From NCBI RefSeq assembly GCF_014384705.1, contig NZ_JACRSN010000009.1, positions 55,865 through 119,864 of the forward strand: DNA of 64,000 nucleotides, given 5' to 3'. Shown here one piece after another: positions 9,121 to 17,331 of the stretch. The notes under the pieces were generated by a model, which was not told the DNA's origin, did no database searches, and saw only the letters and a program-made list of their open reading frames with translations. The DNA is from Yeguia hominis (GTDB lineage: Bacteria; Bacillota; Clostridia; Oscillospirales; Acutalibacteraceae). Position 1 is the stretch's first letter. The number at the start of each line of letters is the position of its first letter. Made by a program: the position numbers and the translations under genes.

Positions 9121-9944
9121 CAGATTTGGAATTGGCAAGAAAAGCAGTTTCGCTCAGAAAAGATGTCACGGAAATTATCCTGCGCGGAAAAGGCGGGCAT
9201 TTTGGCGGGGACTTCAGCGTAATGGAGATTCTGGTTACGCTCTATTACCGCCACATGAATGTCGGTCCGGATCAGGTCAGCGACCCGGATCGGGATCAGT
9301 TTATTCTCAGCAAGGGCCATTCTGTGGAGGCACTCTATGCCGTGCTGTGTGACCGGGGATTTCTGACAAAAGAATTGTGCGGGAGCTTTTCGCAGTTTGG
9401 CTCTCCGGTGATCGGGCATCCGACTAATAAAATCCGTGGAATCGAGATGAACTCCGGTTCTTTGGGACACGGCCTTTCCGTCGGCGTAGGAATGGCGCTT
9501 GCAGCCAGAATGCAGAAGCGCGATTATCGAACCTATGTCGTGATGGGAGACGGGGAGTTGGCCGAAGGCTCTGTCTGGGAAGGTTTTATGGCAGGCGGCC
9601 ATTACCGGCTGGACAATCTAACCGCAGTGATTGATCGGAACGGCTTGCAGATTTCCGGCAAGACGGAGGATGTGATGTCGCAGGAGCCGATGCACAGCCG
9701 GCTTGCAGATTTCGGCTGGCATGTGATCGAGTGTGACGGAAACGATGTCCGTGCGCTTGACCGCGCCTTTACCGAAGCAAAGGCGACAAAAGGGATGCCT
9801 TCGGTCGTACTGGCCAAAACCGTAAAGGGATGCGGGTATTCTGTTGCGGAAAATCAGGCGGGATGGCATCACAAGGTACCGTCTTTGGAGCAGCGGGATG
9901 AAATTATGCGGGAATTAGACGAAAGGCTGGAGAAACTCCTATGA
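9117..9944 (+). CDS. Transketolase, N-terminal subunit
   Basis: 275 residues, the usual size for the split N-terminal half. It carries the thiamin-diphosphate motif near residue 143 (MGDGELAEGSVWEG followed by DRNGLQISG), plus SKGHSVEALYA and GSLGHGLSVGVGMALA. Together with the next gene it moves two-carbon ketol units between sugar phosphates in the cytoplasm. It overlaps both neighbours by four bases (ATGA), so stoichiometric translation is likely. Sitting inside a sugar operon, it is probably a dedicated paralogue rather than the housekeeping enzyme. Confidence 0.93.
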   Translation: MTDLELARKAVSLRKDVTEIILRGKGGHFGGDFSVMEILVTLYYRHMNVGPDQVSDPDRDQFILSKGHSVEALYAVLCDRGFLTKELCGSFSQFGSPVIGHPTNKIRGIEMNSGSLGHGLSVGVGMALAARMQKRDYRTYVVMGDGELAEGSVWEGFMAGGHYRLDNLTAVIDRNGLQISGKTEDVMSQEPMHSRLADFGWHVIECDGNDVRALDRAFTEAKATKGMPSVVLAKTVKGCGYSVAENQAGWHHKVPSLEQRDEIMRELDERLEKLL

Positions 9945-10885
9945 AAAATACGATTACAAACCGACAGGTTATCTGCGATGTTTTAATGGAGCAGGCGGCG
10001 GAACATCCGGAAATTACGGTTCTTTGCAGTGATTCCCGGGGGTCGGCTTCGCTTGGAAGTTTTGCAAAGGCGTTTCCGGATCAGTTTGTGGAGATCGGTA
10101 TTGCGGATCAGAATTTGGTCTCGATTGCTGCAGGCCTTGCAAATTGCGGACAGCGCCCCTTTGCAGCCAGCCCCGCGAGTTTCCTTTCTACACGCAGCTA
10201 TGAGCAGATCAAGGTGGACGTTGCCTATTCGCATACGAATGTCAAGCTGATTGGAATCAGCGGAGGCGTCAGCTATGGCGCGTTGGGAATGACGCATCAT
10301 TCTTTACAGGATCTTGCGGCGCTTTCTGCCATTCCGGGCATGCGGGTCTATCTGCCCAGCGATCGTTTCCAGACAAGGAAACTGATGGAGATTTTAACCC
10401 GTGATTCGGAGGGGGCGTACATCCGAATTGGACGCAATGCGGTAGAGGACGTCTATACCGAAGAAAATTGTCTGTTCCAGATGAATCAAGCGACACTGGT
10501 GCGGGACGGTCATGATATGACCATGATTGCCTGCGGCGAAATGGTAAAACCGGCAAAGGATGCTGCGGAAGTGTTGGAAAAGGAAGGCATTTCCGTCCGG
10601 GTTTTGGACATGTACTGCATCAAACCGATGGATGAAGAGGCTGTCCTGCGTGCTGCGCGGGAGACCGGGCGCATCCTGACGGTGGAAGAACATTCGGTGT
10701 ATGGCGGACTGGGTTCCATGGTCGCAAGACTGGTCGGAGAGGCCTGTCCGGTTCCGATCAAGACCGCTGCCATTCCGGATGAGCCGGTGATCACCGGAAC
10801 CAGCGCCGAGGTCTTTGCGTATTACGGTCTGGACGCAGCCGGTCTGCAAAAAAAGGCGAAGGAGCTTATGCAGCGTGGAAAATAA
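9941..10885 (+). CDS. Transketolase, C-terminal subunit
   Basis: 314 residues containing the pyrimidine-binding half (FVEIGIADQNLVSIAAGLA, with the conserved Glu region before it) and the C-terminal domain (LTVEEHSVYGGLGSMVARL). It completes the active site with the N-terminal subunit encoded immediately upstream. ATGA overlap with that gene and an 11-base overlap with the kinase downstream show an operon. GASGGVSYGALGMTHHSLQDL-like text (here SGGVSYGALGMTHH) is typical of transketolase/DXS-type C halves. Confidence 0.93.
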   Translation: MKNTITNRQVICDVLMEQAAEHPEITVLCSDSRGSASLGSFAKAFPDQFVEIGIADQNLVSIAAGLANCGQRPFAASPASFLSTRSYEQIKVDVAYSHTNVKLIGISGGVSYGALGMTHHSLQDLAALSAIPGMRVYLPSDRFQTRKLMEILTRDSEGAYIRIGRNAVEDVYTEENCLFQMNQATLVRDGHDMTMIACGEMVKPAKDAAEVLEKEGISVRVLDMYCIKPMDEEAVLRAARETGRILTVEEHSVYGGLGSMVARLVGEACPVPIKTAAIPDEPVITGTSAEVFAYYGLDAAGLQKKAKELMQRGK

Positions 10886-12341
10886 CATCATCATCGGAAT
10901 CGATCAGAGTACCTCCGGGACAAAAGCGCTGGCTTTCAGCGCAAACGGAGAAATTTTGGGGCGCTACGATCTGCCGCACCGGCAGATCATTGATGAGAAC
11001 GGGTGGATTAGCCATGATCCGATGGAAATTTACCGCAACACGCTGGCAAGCGTGATCGGGGTGCTTGAAAAGACTGGCATCGCGCGGGAACGGGTAGCCG
11101 GAATCGGCCTGAGCAATCAGCGGGAGACAGCGGTTGTTTGGAATCAGAAAAGCGGGCTGCCGGTTTGTGACGCCATCATCTGGCAATGCGCCAGAGGCGC
11201 TTCGATTTGCCAGAAAATCGACACGCCGGAAACCAGGAGACAGATTAAATCCGTTAGCGGGCTTCCGCTTTCACCGTATTTTGCCGCAGCCAAATTTGCT
11301 TGGGCCGTTGAAAATGTGCCGATTCCCGACCGAAAGAATCTCTGCTGCGGGACGGTGGACAGCTGGCTGGTTTTTAAGCTGACCGGAGAATTCTGGACAG
11401 ATTATTCCAATGCGTCCCGGACGCAGCTGCTCGATCTGCATACCCTGCGCTGGAGCGATTCCCTTTGCGCATGCTTTGGGCTGGATCCGGCGTGGCTTCC
11501 GAAACTGACGGATTCCAACGGCTTTTTCGGAGAGACGGACCTCGAGGGATATTTTCCGAAGCCGGTTCCGATTCATGGCGTTCTCGGGGACAGCCATGGG
11601 GCGCTTTATGGGCAGGGCTGTCTGACGCCCGGATCCATCAAAGCCACTTATGGTACCGGGTCCTCCGTAATGATGAACGTGGGCTCCCATCTGGTTTCAA
11701 GCGAAGATATTGTGACTTCCCTTGCGTGGTGCATAGATGGGAAGGCACAGTATGTATTGGAAGGAAATATCAATTATTCTGCTGCTGTGATTAAGTGGCT
11801 GGAGGAAGATTTGCAGCTGATTTCATCCGCAAAAGAGGTGGAGGCACTCGCGAAATCGGCCAGAAATATGGATGGAATGTACCTTGTTCCGGCATTTTCG
11901 GGATTAGGTGCGCCGTATTGGAAGGATCAGGCGAAAGCCATGATCTGCGGAATGACGCGAAATTGCGGTAAGGCCGAACTGGTGCGCGCAGCAGAAGAAT
12001 GTATTGCGTACCAGATTACGGATATCCTTTCGCTGATGCAGCAGGCTTACGGCGAGGCGCCAAAGCAGCTCCGCGTAGACGGCGGTCCGACAAGAGATGC
12101 ATTCCTGATGCAGTTCCAGGCGGACGTGAGCGGCGTCGAGGTCGTGGTCCCGCAGAGCGAGGAGCTGTCCGGAATCGGGGCCGTCTATGCTGCCGGATTG
12201 GCACTGGGCGTTTTTGACGAGTCCATTCGGGAAAACCGTCCTGTGCGTGCGCGGTATCTGCCATCTATGGAGAAAAAACGCCGCGATGCCAAATATGCCG
12301 GATGGAAAGAAGCTGTGAAGCTGGTTTTGCAGGCGAAATAA
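10875..12341 (+). CDS. FGGY-family carbohydrate kinase (glycerol kinase/xylulokinase-like)
   Basis: About 488 residues. Sugar kinase of the ASKHA fold: phosphate-1 loop GIDQSTSGTKALAFS, LSNQRETAVVW, the catalytic-base region GVLGDSHGALYGQG, the adenosine region VDGGPTRDAFLMQFQADVSG. The sequence is closest in feel to glycerol kinases, yet the operon (isomerase plus split transketolase) suggests a ketose such as a xylulose-like sugar. I chose GTG at 10875, with AAGGAG about 10 bases before it; this start overlaps the transketolase stop. The operon ends at a strong terminator 25 bases after the stop. Confidence 0.85.
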   Translation: MENNIIIGIDQSTSGTKALAFSANGEILGRYDLPHRQIIDENGWISHDPMEIYRNTLASVIGVLEKTGIARERVAGIGLSNQRETAVVWNQKSGLPVCDAIIWQCARGASICQKIDTPETRRQIKSVSGLPLSPYFAAAKFAWAVENVPIPDRKNLCCGTVDSWLVFKLTGEFWTDYSNASRTQLLDLHTLRWSDSLCACFGLDPAWLPKLTDSNGFFGETDLEGYFPKPVPIHGVLGDSHGALYGQGCLTPGSIKATYGTGSSVMMNVGSHLVSSEDIVTSLAWCIDGKAQYVLEGNINYSAAVIKWLEEDLQLISSAKEVEALAKSARNMDGMYLVPAFSGLGAPYWKDQAKAMICGMTRNCGKAELVRAAEECIAYQITDILSLMQQAYGEAPKQLRVDGGPTRDAFLMQFQADVSGVEVVVPQSEELSGIGAVYAAGLALGVFDESIRENRPVRARYLPSMEKKRRDAKYAGWKEAVKLVLQAK

Positions 12342-12363
12342 GATGGTAGCGTTTTTAAAACAG

Positions 12364-12398
12364 AAAGAGCGATACGGCAAAACCGTATCGCTCTTTTT
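12364..12398 (+). terminator. Rho-independent terminator between convergent genes
   Basis: Stem GAGCGATACGG / CCGTATCGCTC with loop CAAAA, preceded by AAA and followed by six T. It serves the kinase operon and, weakly, the leftward gene ending at 12427. Confidence 0.92.
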
Positions 12399-12426
12399 CG
12401 TGTGCATGCAGTTGTAAAGGGCAATT

Positions 12427-13698
12427 TCAGCTCTTCTGCGAATTTGCCTCAAGATTTTCTTTTGCGACAGAAAGCATCAGTTTGATGCGATTTTCCTGGT
12501 TTACTTGTGTAGCGCCGGGATCGTAGTCGATCGGCACGATGTTGGAATCCGGATGGAGGTTGCGGATTTTGCGGATCATACCCTTGCCGACGATATGGTT
12601 CGGCAGACATCCGAAGGGCTGTGCGCAGACGATGTTGCGGTAGCCGCTTTCAATCAGCTCCAGCATTTCTGCGGTGAGCAGCCAGCCCTCGCCCATTTTG
12701 CAGCCGTAGCCGATGACGCCGCTGATAAGCTCCTTTAAATGGGCGTAGGGGGAAGGCGCCACAAATTGCGGATAACGTTTCACGGTATCGATCAGGCAGA
12801 GCTCCAGCTTGGAAAGGTAATCCATCAGAACGCGTACGAGCGCCTTTTTTGCAGGATTTCCGCCGTAAAGCTTGATGTCCTCGAGCCGGTTGTCTACCTT
12901 GAAAAGCATAAACGCCAGGATGCCCGGAACCATCACTTCACAGTCCTGTTCATTTAAAAACCGTTCCAGACCGTTGTTGGCAACAGCGGAGTACTTGACG
13001 TAAATTTCGCCGACGATTCCGACCCGGACTTTGGGTGTGCGATTCACGGGGATGGCTGCAAAGGATTTGGCGATTTCATCCAGATAACGGACCATTTCCT
13101 TTTGGGAGTAGGCTTGTCCCTGTTTAAACAGTTCTGTCAGTTTGTTGATCCAGCTGGAAACAAGCGCTTCGCTCTGGCCTTTTTCGCATTCATAAGGCTT
13201 GACCTGATTGTCCAGCAGCATGAGCAGATCGCCGTATACGAGCGTTGCAAGGGAACGCCGGATCATCGGCAGCGTAATTTGAAACCCGCTGTTCTTTTCC
13301 AGCCCGGAAAGGTTGATGGAAATGACCGGAATGTAATCCAGACCGTCTTTTTTCAGTGCCTTGCGCAGCAGGTGAATGTAGTTGGAAGCCCGGCAGCCGC
13401 CGCCGGTCTGCGTCATCATGAGCGCGACTTTATGCAGGTCGTATTTTCCGCTGTGCAGCGCGCTCATCAGCTGCCCGATACAGAGCAGTGCCGGATAGCA
13501 GGTGTCGTTATGGACGTATTTCAGTCCTTCGTCCACCAGTTCGCGCCCTTCGTTTGTCAGCAGTTCCACATGGTATCCGTAGTTCCGAAACACATTTTTC
13601 AGCAGCTCAAAGTGAATTTTTGCCATGCTGGGAATCAGAAGGGTATAATCCTTCTTCATTTCTTTGGTAAATTCTACGCGGGTCAATTCTTCTTTCAT
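12427..13698 (-). CDS. Acyl-CoA dehydratase activase-related protein, C-terminal part as a separate gene
   Basis: 423 residues (YTLLIPSMAKIHFELLKNVFRNYGYHVELL, NDTCYPALLCIGQLMSAL, MTQTGGGCRASNYIHLLRKAL, VCAQPFGCLPNHIVGKGM). It matches the C-terminal third of the large two-ATPase-plus-CoA-dehydratase-like proteins common in Firmicutes, with cysteines suited to Fe-S binding. Here that part is its own gene: its ATG overlaps the TGA of the upstream activase by four bases (13695-13698). Physiological substrate is unknown. It probably forms a complex with the 974-residue upstream product. Confidence 0.82.
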   Translation of the reverse strand: MKEELTRVEFTKEMKKDYTLLIPSMAKIHFELLKNVFRNYGYHVELLTNEGRELVDEGLKYVHNDTCYPALLCIGQLMSALHSGKYDLHKVALMMTQTGGGCRASNYIHLLRKALKKDGLDYIPVISINLSGLEKNSGFQITLPMIRRSLATLVYGDLLMLLDNQVKPYECEKGQSEALVSSWINKLTELFKQGQAYSQKEMVRYLDEIAKSFAAIPVNRTPKVRVGIVGEIYVKYSAVANNGLERFLNEQDCEVMVPGILAFMLFKVDNRLEDIKLYGGNPAKKALVRVLMDYLSKLELCLIDTVKRYPQFVAPSPYAHLKELISGVIGYGCKMGEGWLLTAEMLELIESGYRNIVCAQPFGCLPNHIVGKGMIRKIRNLHPDSNIVPIDYDPGATQVNQENRIKLMLSVAKENLEANSQKS

Positions 13699-16619
13699 CC
13701 GTGTGCCTCCTTTGCCTGCTCCAATGCCGCAAAGAGGCTGCGCAGGCGGATTTTTACTGCACCGAGGTTGGTGATTTCGTCGATTTTAATTTGTGTGTAG
13801 ATTTTTCCGCCGGCCTCAATGATGGATCGCACCTCGTCGCCGGTAATTGCATCCACGCCGCATCCGAAGGAGACGAGCTGCACCAGGTTGATGTTCTCCT
13901 GCGGCCGGTCGGCGGCGTATTTGGCGGCCGAATACAGACGTGCATGGTAGGTCCATTGATTGAGCACGTGCGTGCGGAATTTCGGCGTCAGATGGCTGAC
14001 GGAGTCTTCTGTGACAAGCACGGCGCCGCAGTCGCAGATTAGCTTGTCGATTCCATGGTTGACTTCCGGGTCGAGATGGTAAGGCCGGCCGGCCAAAATG
14101 ATGACCGGCAAGTCCTGCTCTTTGGCAATCGCAAGGAAATCTTCACCCTTTTTCCGGATCTTTTCCATATAAGCGGAATATTCCTGATAAGCGGCATCAG
14201 CTGCGGCCGTGACTTCCGGAAGCGGAACCTCCAAGCCGTGCCGTTTTAAGATGGCGTGCATCTTCCTCGGGAAGTCGTGGCGGCGGTGCGGGCCGACATA
14301 GTCGCTGATGAACGTTTTTTTCTCCAGCTGTGGAATGTTCGCGTGGATGACCTCCGGATAATATGCGACAACCGGGCAGTTGTAGTGGTTATCGCCGTGC
14401 TTTTCATTGAAATTGTAGCTCATGCAGGGATAGAAAATCACGTCGACCTCCGGATTCCGCAAAAGCGCTTCCACGTGTCCGTGGAGAAGCTTCGCCGGAT
14501 AACAGACCGTGTCGGAAGGAATGGTGTGCTGCCCTTCAAAATAGAGCGTTCGGGTAGAGTCGCCGGTGGTGGTGACGCCGAATCCGAGCGTGCGGAAGAA
14601 CGTGTGCCAGAAGGGATAAAGCTCATAAAGATTCAGCCCCATCGGCAGTCCGATTGTCGGGCCTTCTCCTTTGACGGTCGAATACTGCGAGAGCAGTTCG
14701 CGCTTGTAAGCGTAGAGGTTGAAGGCCTCTCTGGAGGCGCCTTTTGCAACCGGTTTTTCGCAGCGGTTTCCGGCAATGTAGCGGCCGCCGCCGGCAAAGG
14801 TGTTGATGGTCAGCTTGCAATGGTTCGAACAGCCGTTGCAGGTCGTATTGACCGATTTGTGCGTGAAATTTTCCAGTGCATCTCGCGAGAGGACCGTGCT
14901 TTTGCCGGCCGAGCGGGATTTCGCATAAAGCGCCGCTCCGTAAGCACCCATCAGTCCGGCAACGGCGGGCCGGATTACCTGCTTGCCGATTTCCTGTTCA
15001 AACGCCCGCAGAACCGCGTCATTCAGGAAGGTGCCGCCCTGTACGACGATGTGGGACCCGAGAGAGTCCGCATGCGCCACCCGAATGACTTTGTAGAGCG
15101 CATTTTTTACAACGCTGATGGAAAGCCCGGCAGAGATGTTTTCAATGGAAGCGCCATCCTTTTGCGCCTGTTTGACGGAAGAGTTCATAAAGACCGTACA
15201 GCGGGAACCGAGATCAACCGGGCGGTCTCCCTGCAAACCAAGCTTTGCAAATTCTGCGATACTGTATCCCATTGCGCCGGCAAAGGTCTGCAAAAAGGAG
15301 CCGCAGCCGGAGGAGCAGGCTTCGTTTAAAAAGACATTGTCGATCGCGCCGTTCTTAATTTTAAAGCATTTGATATCCTGTCCGCCGATATCAATGATGA
15401 AATCGACCTGCGGGTCAAATTTTTTGGCAGCGGTAAAATGCGCAATGGTTTCGACTACGCCGAAATCGAGCTGAAAGGCGTTTTTGATGAGTTCTTCTCC
15501 ATATCCGGTCGAAGCAGCACCGGCAATCTGAATTTCCGGATAGGCTTCATAGAGATCGATTAAAAATTGCCGCACAAGCGGGACAGGATTTCCGTTGTTC
15601 GGCAGATACCGGGAGAAGAGAATGTCGCCGTCACGATTGATCACGGCGGCTTTGAGTGTTGTTGAGCCCGCATCGATGCCGAGATAGCAGGTTTTGTCCT
15701 CTGGCAGTGTGCTGCTTGCGCGCAAGGTGCAGCCGCTGTGCCGCGCCTCAAATGCATGGTATTCCGCTTCGCTGGAAAAGAGCGGCGCACAGCTTTTGTA
15801 GCCGCCCTTGGCAGAATAGGTTCGGATTTTTTCGGTAAGCGCCGAAAGGTCGACCGGTGCGCCGCCAGGAGAGAGCGCAGCGCCGATTGCAACAAAATAA
15901 AGGGAATTTTCCGGGCACAGCCCCTGCAGTCCGAGCGTGTGGTCGAAGACGCTGCGCAGCTGCGGCAGGAACGTCAGCGGTCCGCCGAGATACAAAACGT
16001 TTCCCTCAATCGGTCGGCCCTGTGCAAGTCCGGCAATTGTCTGGTTGACGACAGCGGAAAAAATGGCGGCGGCAATATCTTCTTTGCGTGCCCCCTGGTT
16101 GAGGAGCGCCTGAATGTCCGATTTTGCAAAAACACCGCAGCGGGATGCAATGCTGTAGGTTTTGGTGCTTTCTCCGGCAAGGGTGTTCATTTCGGCCGGC
16201 GTGACATTGAGAAGCGTAGCCATCTGATCGATAAACGCACCGGTGCCGCCGGCGCACGATCCGTTCATGCGGACTTCCATTGCACCCTTCAAAAACAGGA
16301 TTTTGGCATCCTCGCCGCCGAGTTCAATGACTGTTTCCGTTTCCGGGCAAAGCTTTTTGGCGGAGATGCGTGTCGCATAAACTTCCTGTACGAACGGCAG
16401 CCCGATTCCTTCGGCGAGCCCCATCCCGGCAGAACCGGAAATGCTGAGCGTGGGCGTTTCTATTCCGGGAAGCGCGGCGATTTCCTGTAAAAGCGCGGCG
16501 GCCTTTTCAGAGATTTTGGAATAGTGACGCTCATATTTTTGATAAATCACAGCGTCTGTATGGTCTAAGACGACCGCTTTTAAGGTGGTCGATCCAACGT
16601 CAAGTCCAATTTTCATCAT
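13695..16619 (-). CDS. Acyl-CoA dehydratase activase with two BadF/HgdC-type ATPase domains
   Basis: 974 residues. The first ASKHA domain starts at MKIGLDVGSTTLKAVVLDH and has NGSCAGGTGAFIDQMA; the second starts near residue 313 (CYLGIDAGSTTLKAAVINRDG) and has NEACSSGCGSFLQTFA. The Cys in each of these loops would hold a shared [4Fe-4S] cluster at a dimer-like interface. A dehydratase/DUF2229-like part follows (GPTIGLPMGLNLYELYPFW, IFYPCMSYNFNEKHGDNHYNCPV). The family couples ATP hydrolysis to low-potential electron transfer; the partner enzyme is unknown. ATG overlaps the MarR-gene stop by four bases. No catalytic 2-hydroxyacyl-CoA dehydratase pair is nearby. Confidence 0.88.
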   Translation of the reverse strand: MMKIGLDVGSTTLKAVVLDHTDAVIYQKYERHYSKISEKAAALLQEIAALPGIETPTLSISGSAGMGLAEGIGLPFVQEVYATRISAKKLCPETETVIELGGEDAKILFLKGAMEVRMNGSCAGGTGAFIDQMATLLNVTPAEMNTLAGESTKTYSIASRCGVFAKSDIQALLNQGARKEDIAAAIFSAVVNQTIAGLAQGRPIEGNVLYLGGPLTFLPQLRSVFDHTLGLQGLCPENSLYFVAIGAALSPGGAPVDLSALTEKIRTYSAKGGYKSCAPLFSSEAEYHAFEARHSGCTLRASSTLPEDKTCYLGIDAGSTTLKAAVINRDGDILFSRYLPNNGNPVPLVRQFLIDLYEAYPEIQIAGAASTGYGEELIKNAFQLDFGVVETIAHFTAAKKFDPQVDFIIDIGGQDIKCFKIKNGAIDNVFLNEACSSGCGSFLQTFAGAMGYSIAEFAKLGLQGDRPVDLGSRCTVFMNSSVKQAQKDGASIENISAGLSISVVKNALYKVIRVAHADSLGSHIVVQGGTFLNDAVLRAFEQEIGKQVIRPAVAGLMGAYGAALYAKSRSAGKSTVLSRDALENFTHKSVNTTCNGCSNHCKLTINTFAGGGRYIAGNRCEKPVAKGASREAFNLYAYKRELLSQYSTVKGEGPTIGLPMGLNLYELYPFWHTFFRTLGFGVTTTGDSTRTLYFEGQHTIPSDTVCYPAKLLHGHVEALLRNPEVDVIFYPCMSYNFNEKHGDNHYNCPVVAYYPEVIHANIPQLEKKTFISDYVGPHRRHDFPRKMHAILKRHGLEVPLPEVTAAADAAYQEYSAYMEKIRKKGEDFLAIAKEQDLPVIILAGRPYHLDPEVNHGIDKLICDCGAVLVTEDSVSHLTPKFRTHVLNQWTYHARLYSAAKYAADRPQENINLVQLVSFGCGVDAITGDEVRSIIEAGGKIYTQIKIDEITNLGAVKIRLRSLFAALEQAKEAHG

Positions 16620-17113
16620 CTATCGTCTCCAATATTTAAGGTCGTCTCGGCAGGATCCTCTTCGGATATATTGACGAGCATTTGATTCAGCGTTTCCAGC
16701 AAAAGGGTCAAATGCGTGTCCGGAATATCGCGGAGCAAGTGTTGCTCCATCTTTTTTCGGCGAAGCTCCATTTCCTGCTGAATTTCATAGGCTTTTTCGG
16801 TGAGGGAAACGGTTCGGCAGCGCCGGTCTTCCGGGTTGACGGCACATTGTACAAAGCCTTTTTTGCGCAGCCGCTCCAAAAGACCGATTACCGTGGGGTG
16901 CTGCAGTCCGAAATGGGATTCAATATCCCGCTGGCTGACCTCCTGAATCCGGGTGTGGTATAAAAAGAGGAGGATTTCTGCCTGAGAGACCGTAAGACCG
17001 ATTCGTTTGAGCGTGCGGTTTGCGTCTTTTACAAAGGCGTTGCTGATCTGTTTGAGCGCTAGGCTGACGGAAGCATCTGTGTCGATGGGGTTCACATCCT
17101 TTTTATGTAACAT
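16616..17113 (-). CDS. MarR-family transcriptional regulator
   Basis: About 165 residues with the winged helix typical of MarR proteins: LTVSQAEILLFLYHTRIQEVSQRDIESHFGL (here cut into two parts when aligned), then HPTVIGLLERLRKKGFVQ, NPEDRRCRTVSLTEKA. First gene of a leftward operon whose next member is the dehydratase activase, overlapping by four bases. I chose ATG 17113 (MLHKKDVNP); a TTG at 17149 is in frame but lies inside the promoter. No Shine-Dalgarno precedes the ATG, which lies only seven bases after the -10 box, so a leaderless message is likely. It probably represses this operon and possibly the divergent hydrolase. Confidence 0.87.
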   Translation of the reverse strand: MLHKKDVNPIDTDASVSLALKQISNAFVKDANRTLKRIGLTVSQAEILLFLYHTRIQEVSQRDIESHFGLQHPTVIGLLERLRKKGFVQCAVNPEDRRCRTVSLTEKAYEIQQEMELRRKKMEQHLLRDIPDTHLTLLLETLNQMLVNISEEDPAETTLNIGDDR

Positions 17114-17120
17114 ACTACGT

Positions 17121-17149
17121 ATTTTATTTCTTTGTCTCTGCGTTGTCAA
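17121..17149 (-). promoter_or_regulatory. Promoter of the MarR/activase operon
   Basis: Minus strand: TTGACA (17149-17144), 17-bp spacer, TAAAAT (17126-17121). Transcription should begin at or within about three bases of the ATG at 17113. Confidence 0.8.
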
Positions 17150-17252
17150 GCTTTTTCGACAGGGAAAATCCGGAAGCGGCGGCCGGATTTTGACAGAAAA
17201 ATACAGCGTTTTTTCCTAAAAAGCAGGGGACGTATTTGTGAAAAAAAGATTC

Positions 17253-17281
17253 TTGCAAATTTTGTGAATTTGCAATATTAT
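17253..17281 (+). promoter_or_regulatory. Promoter of the GH5-like gene with an overlapping perfect inverted repeat
   Basis: TTGCAA (17253-17258), 17-bp spacer, TATTAT (17276-17281). TTGCAAATT at 17253-17261 and AATTTGCAA at 17267-17275 form a perfect 9-bp inverted repeat with a 5-bp centre. It covers the -35 and the spacer, where a repressor would block polymerase. The divergent MarR protein is a candidate ligand. Confidence 0.65.
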
Positions 17282-17331
17282 AATCATAAGTTCAAAACAA
17301 AATATAGTAATTTCAGAAAGGCGGTTTCCAA

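Noticed and set aside
12427..16619. 2-hydroxyglutaryl-CoA dehydratase enzyme operon
   Set aside because: Only activase-type and related proteins are present; no HgdA/HgdB-like catalytic pair is nearby.
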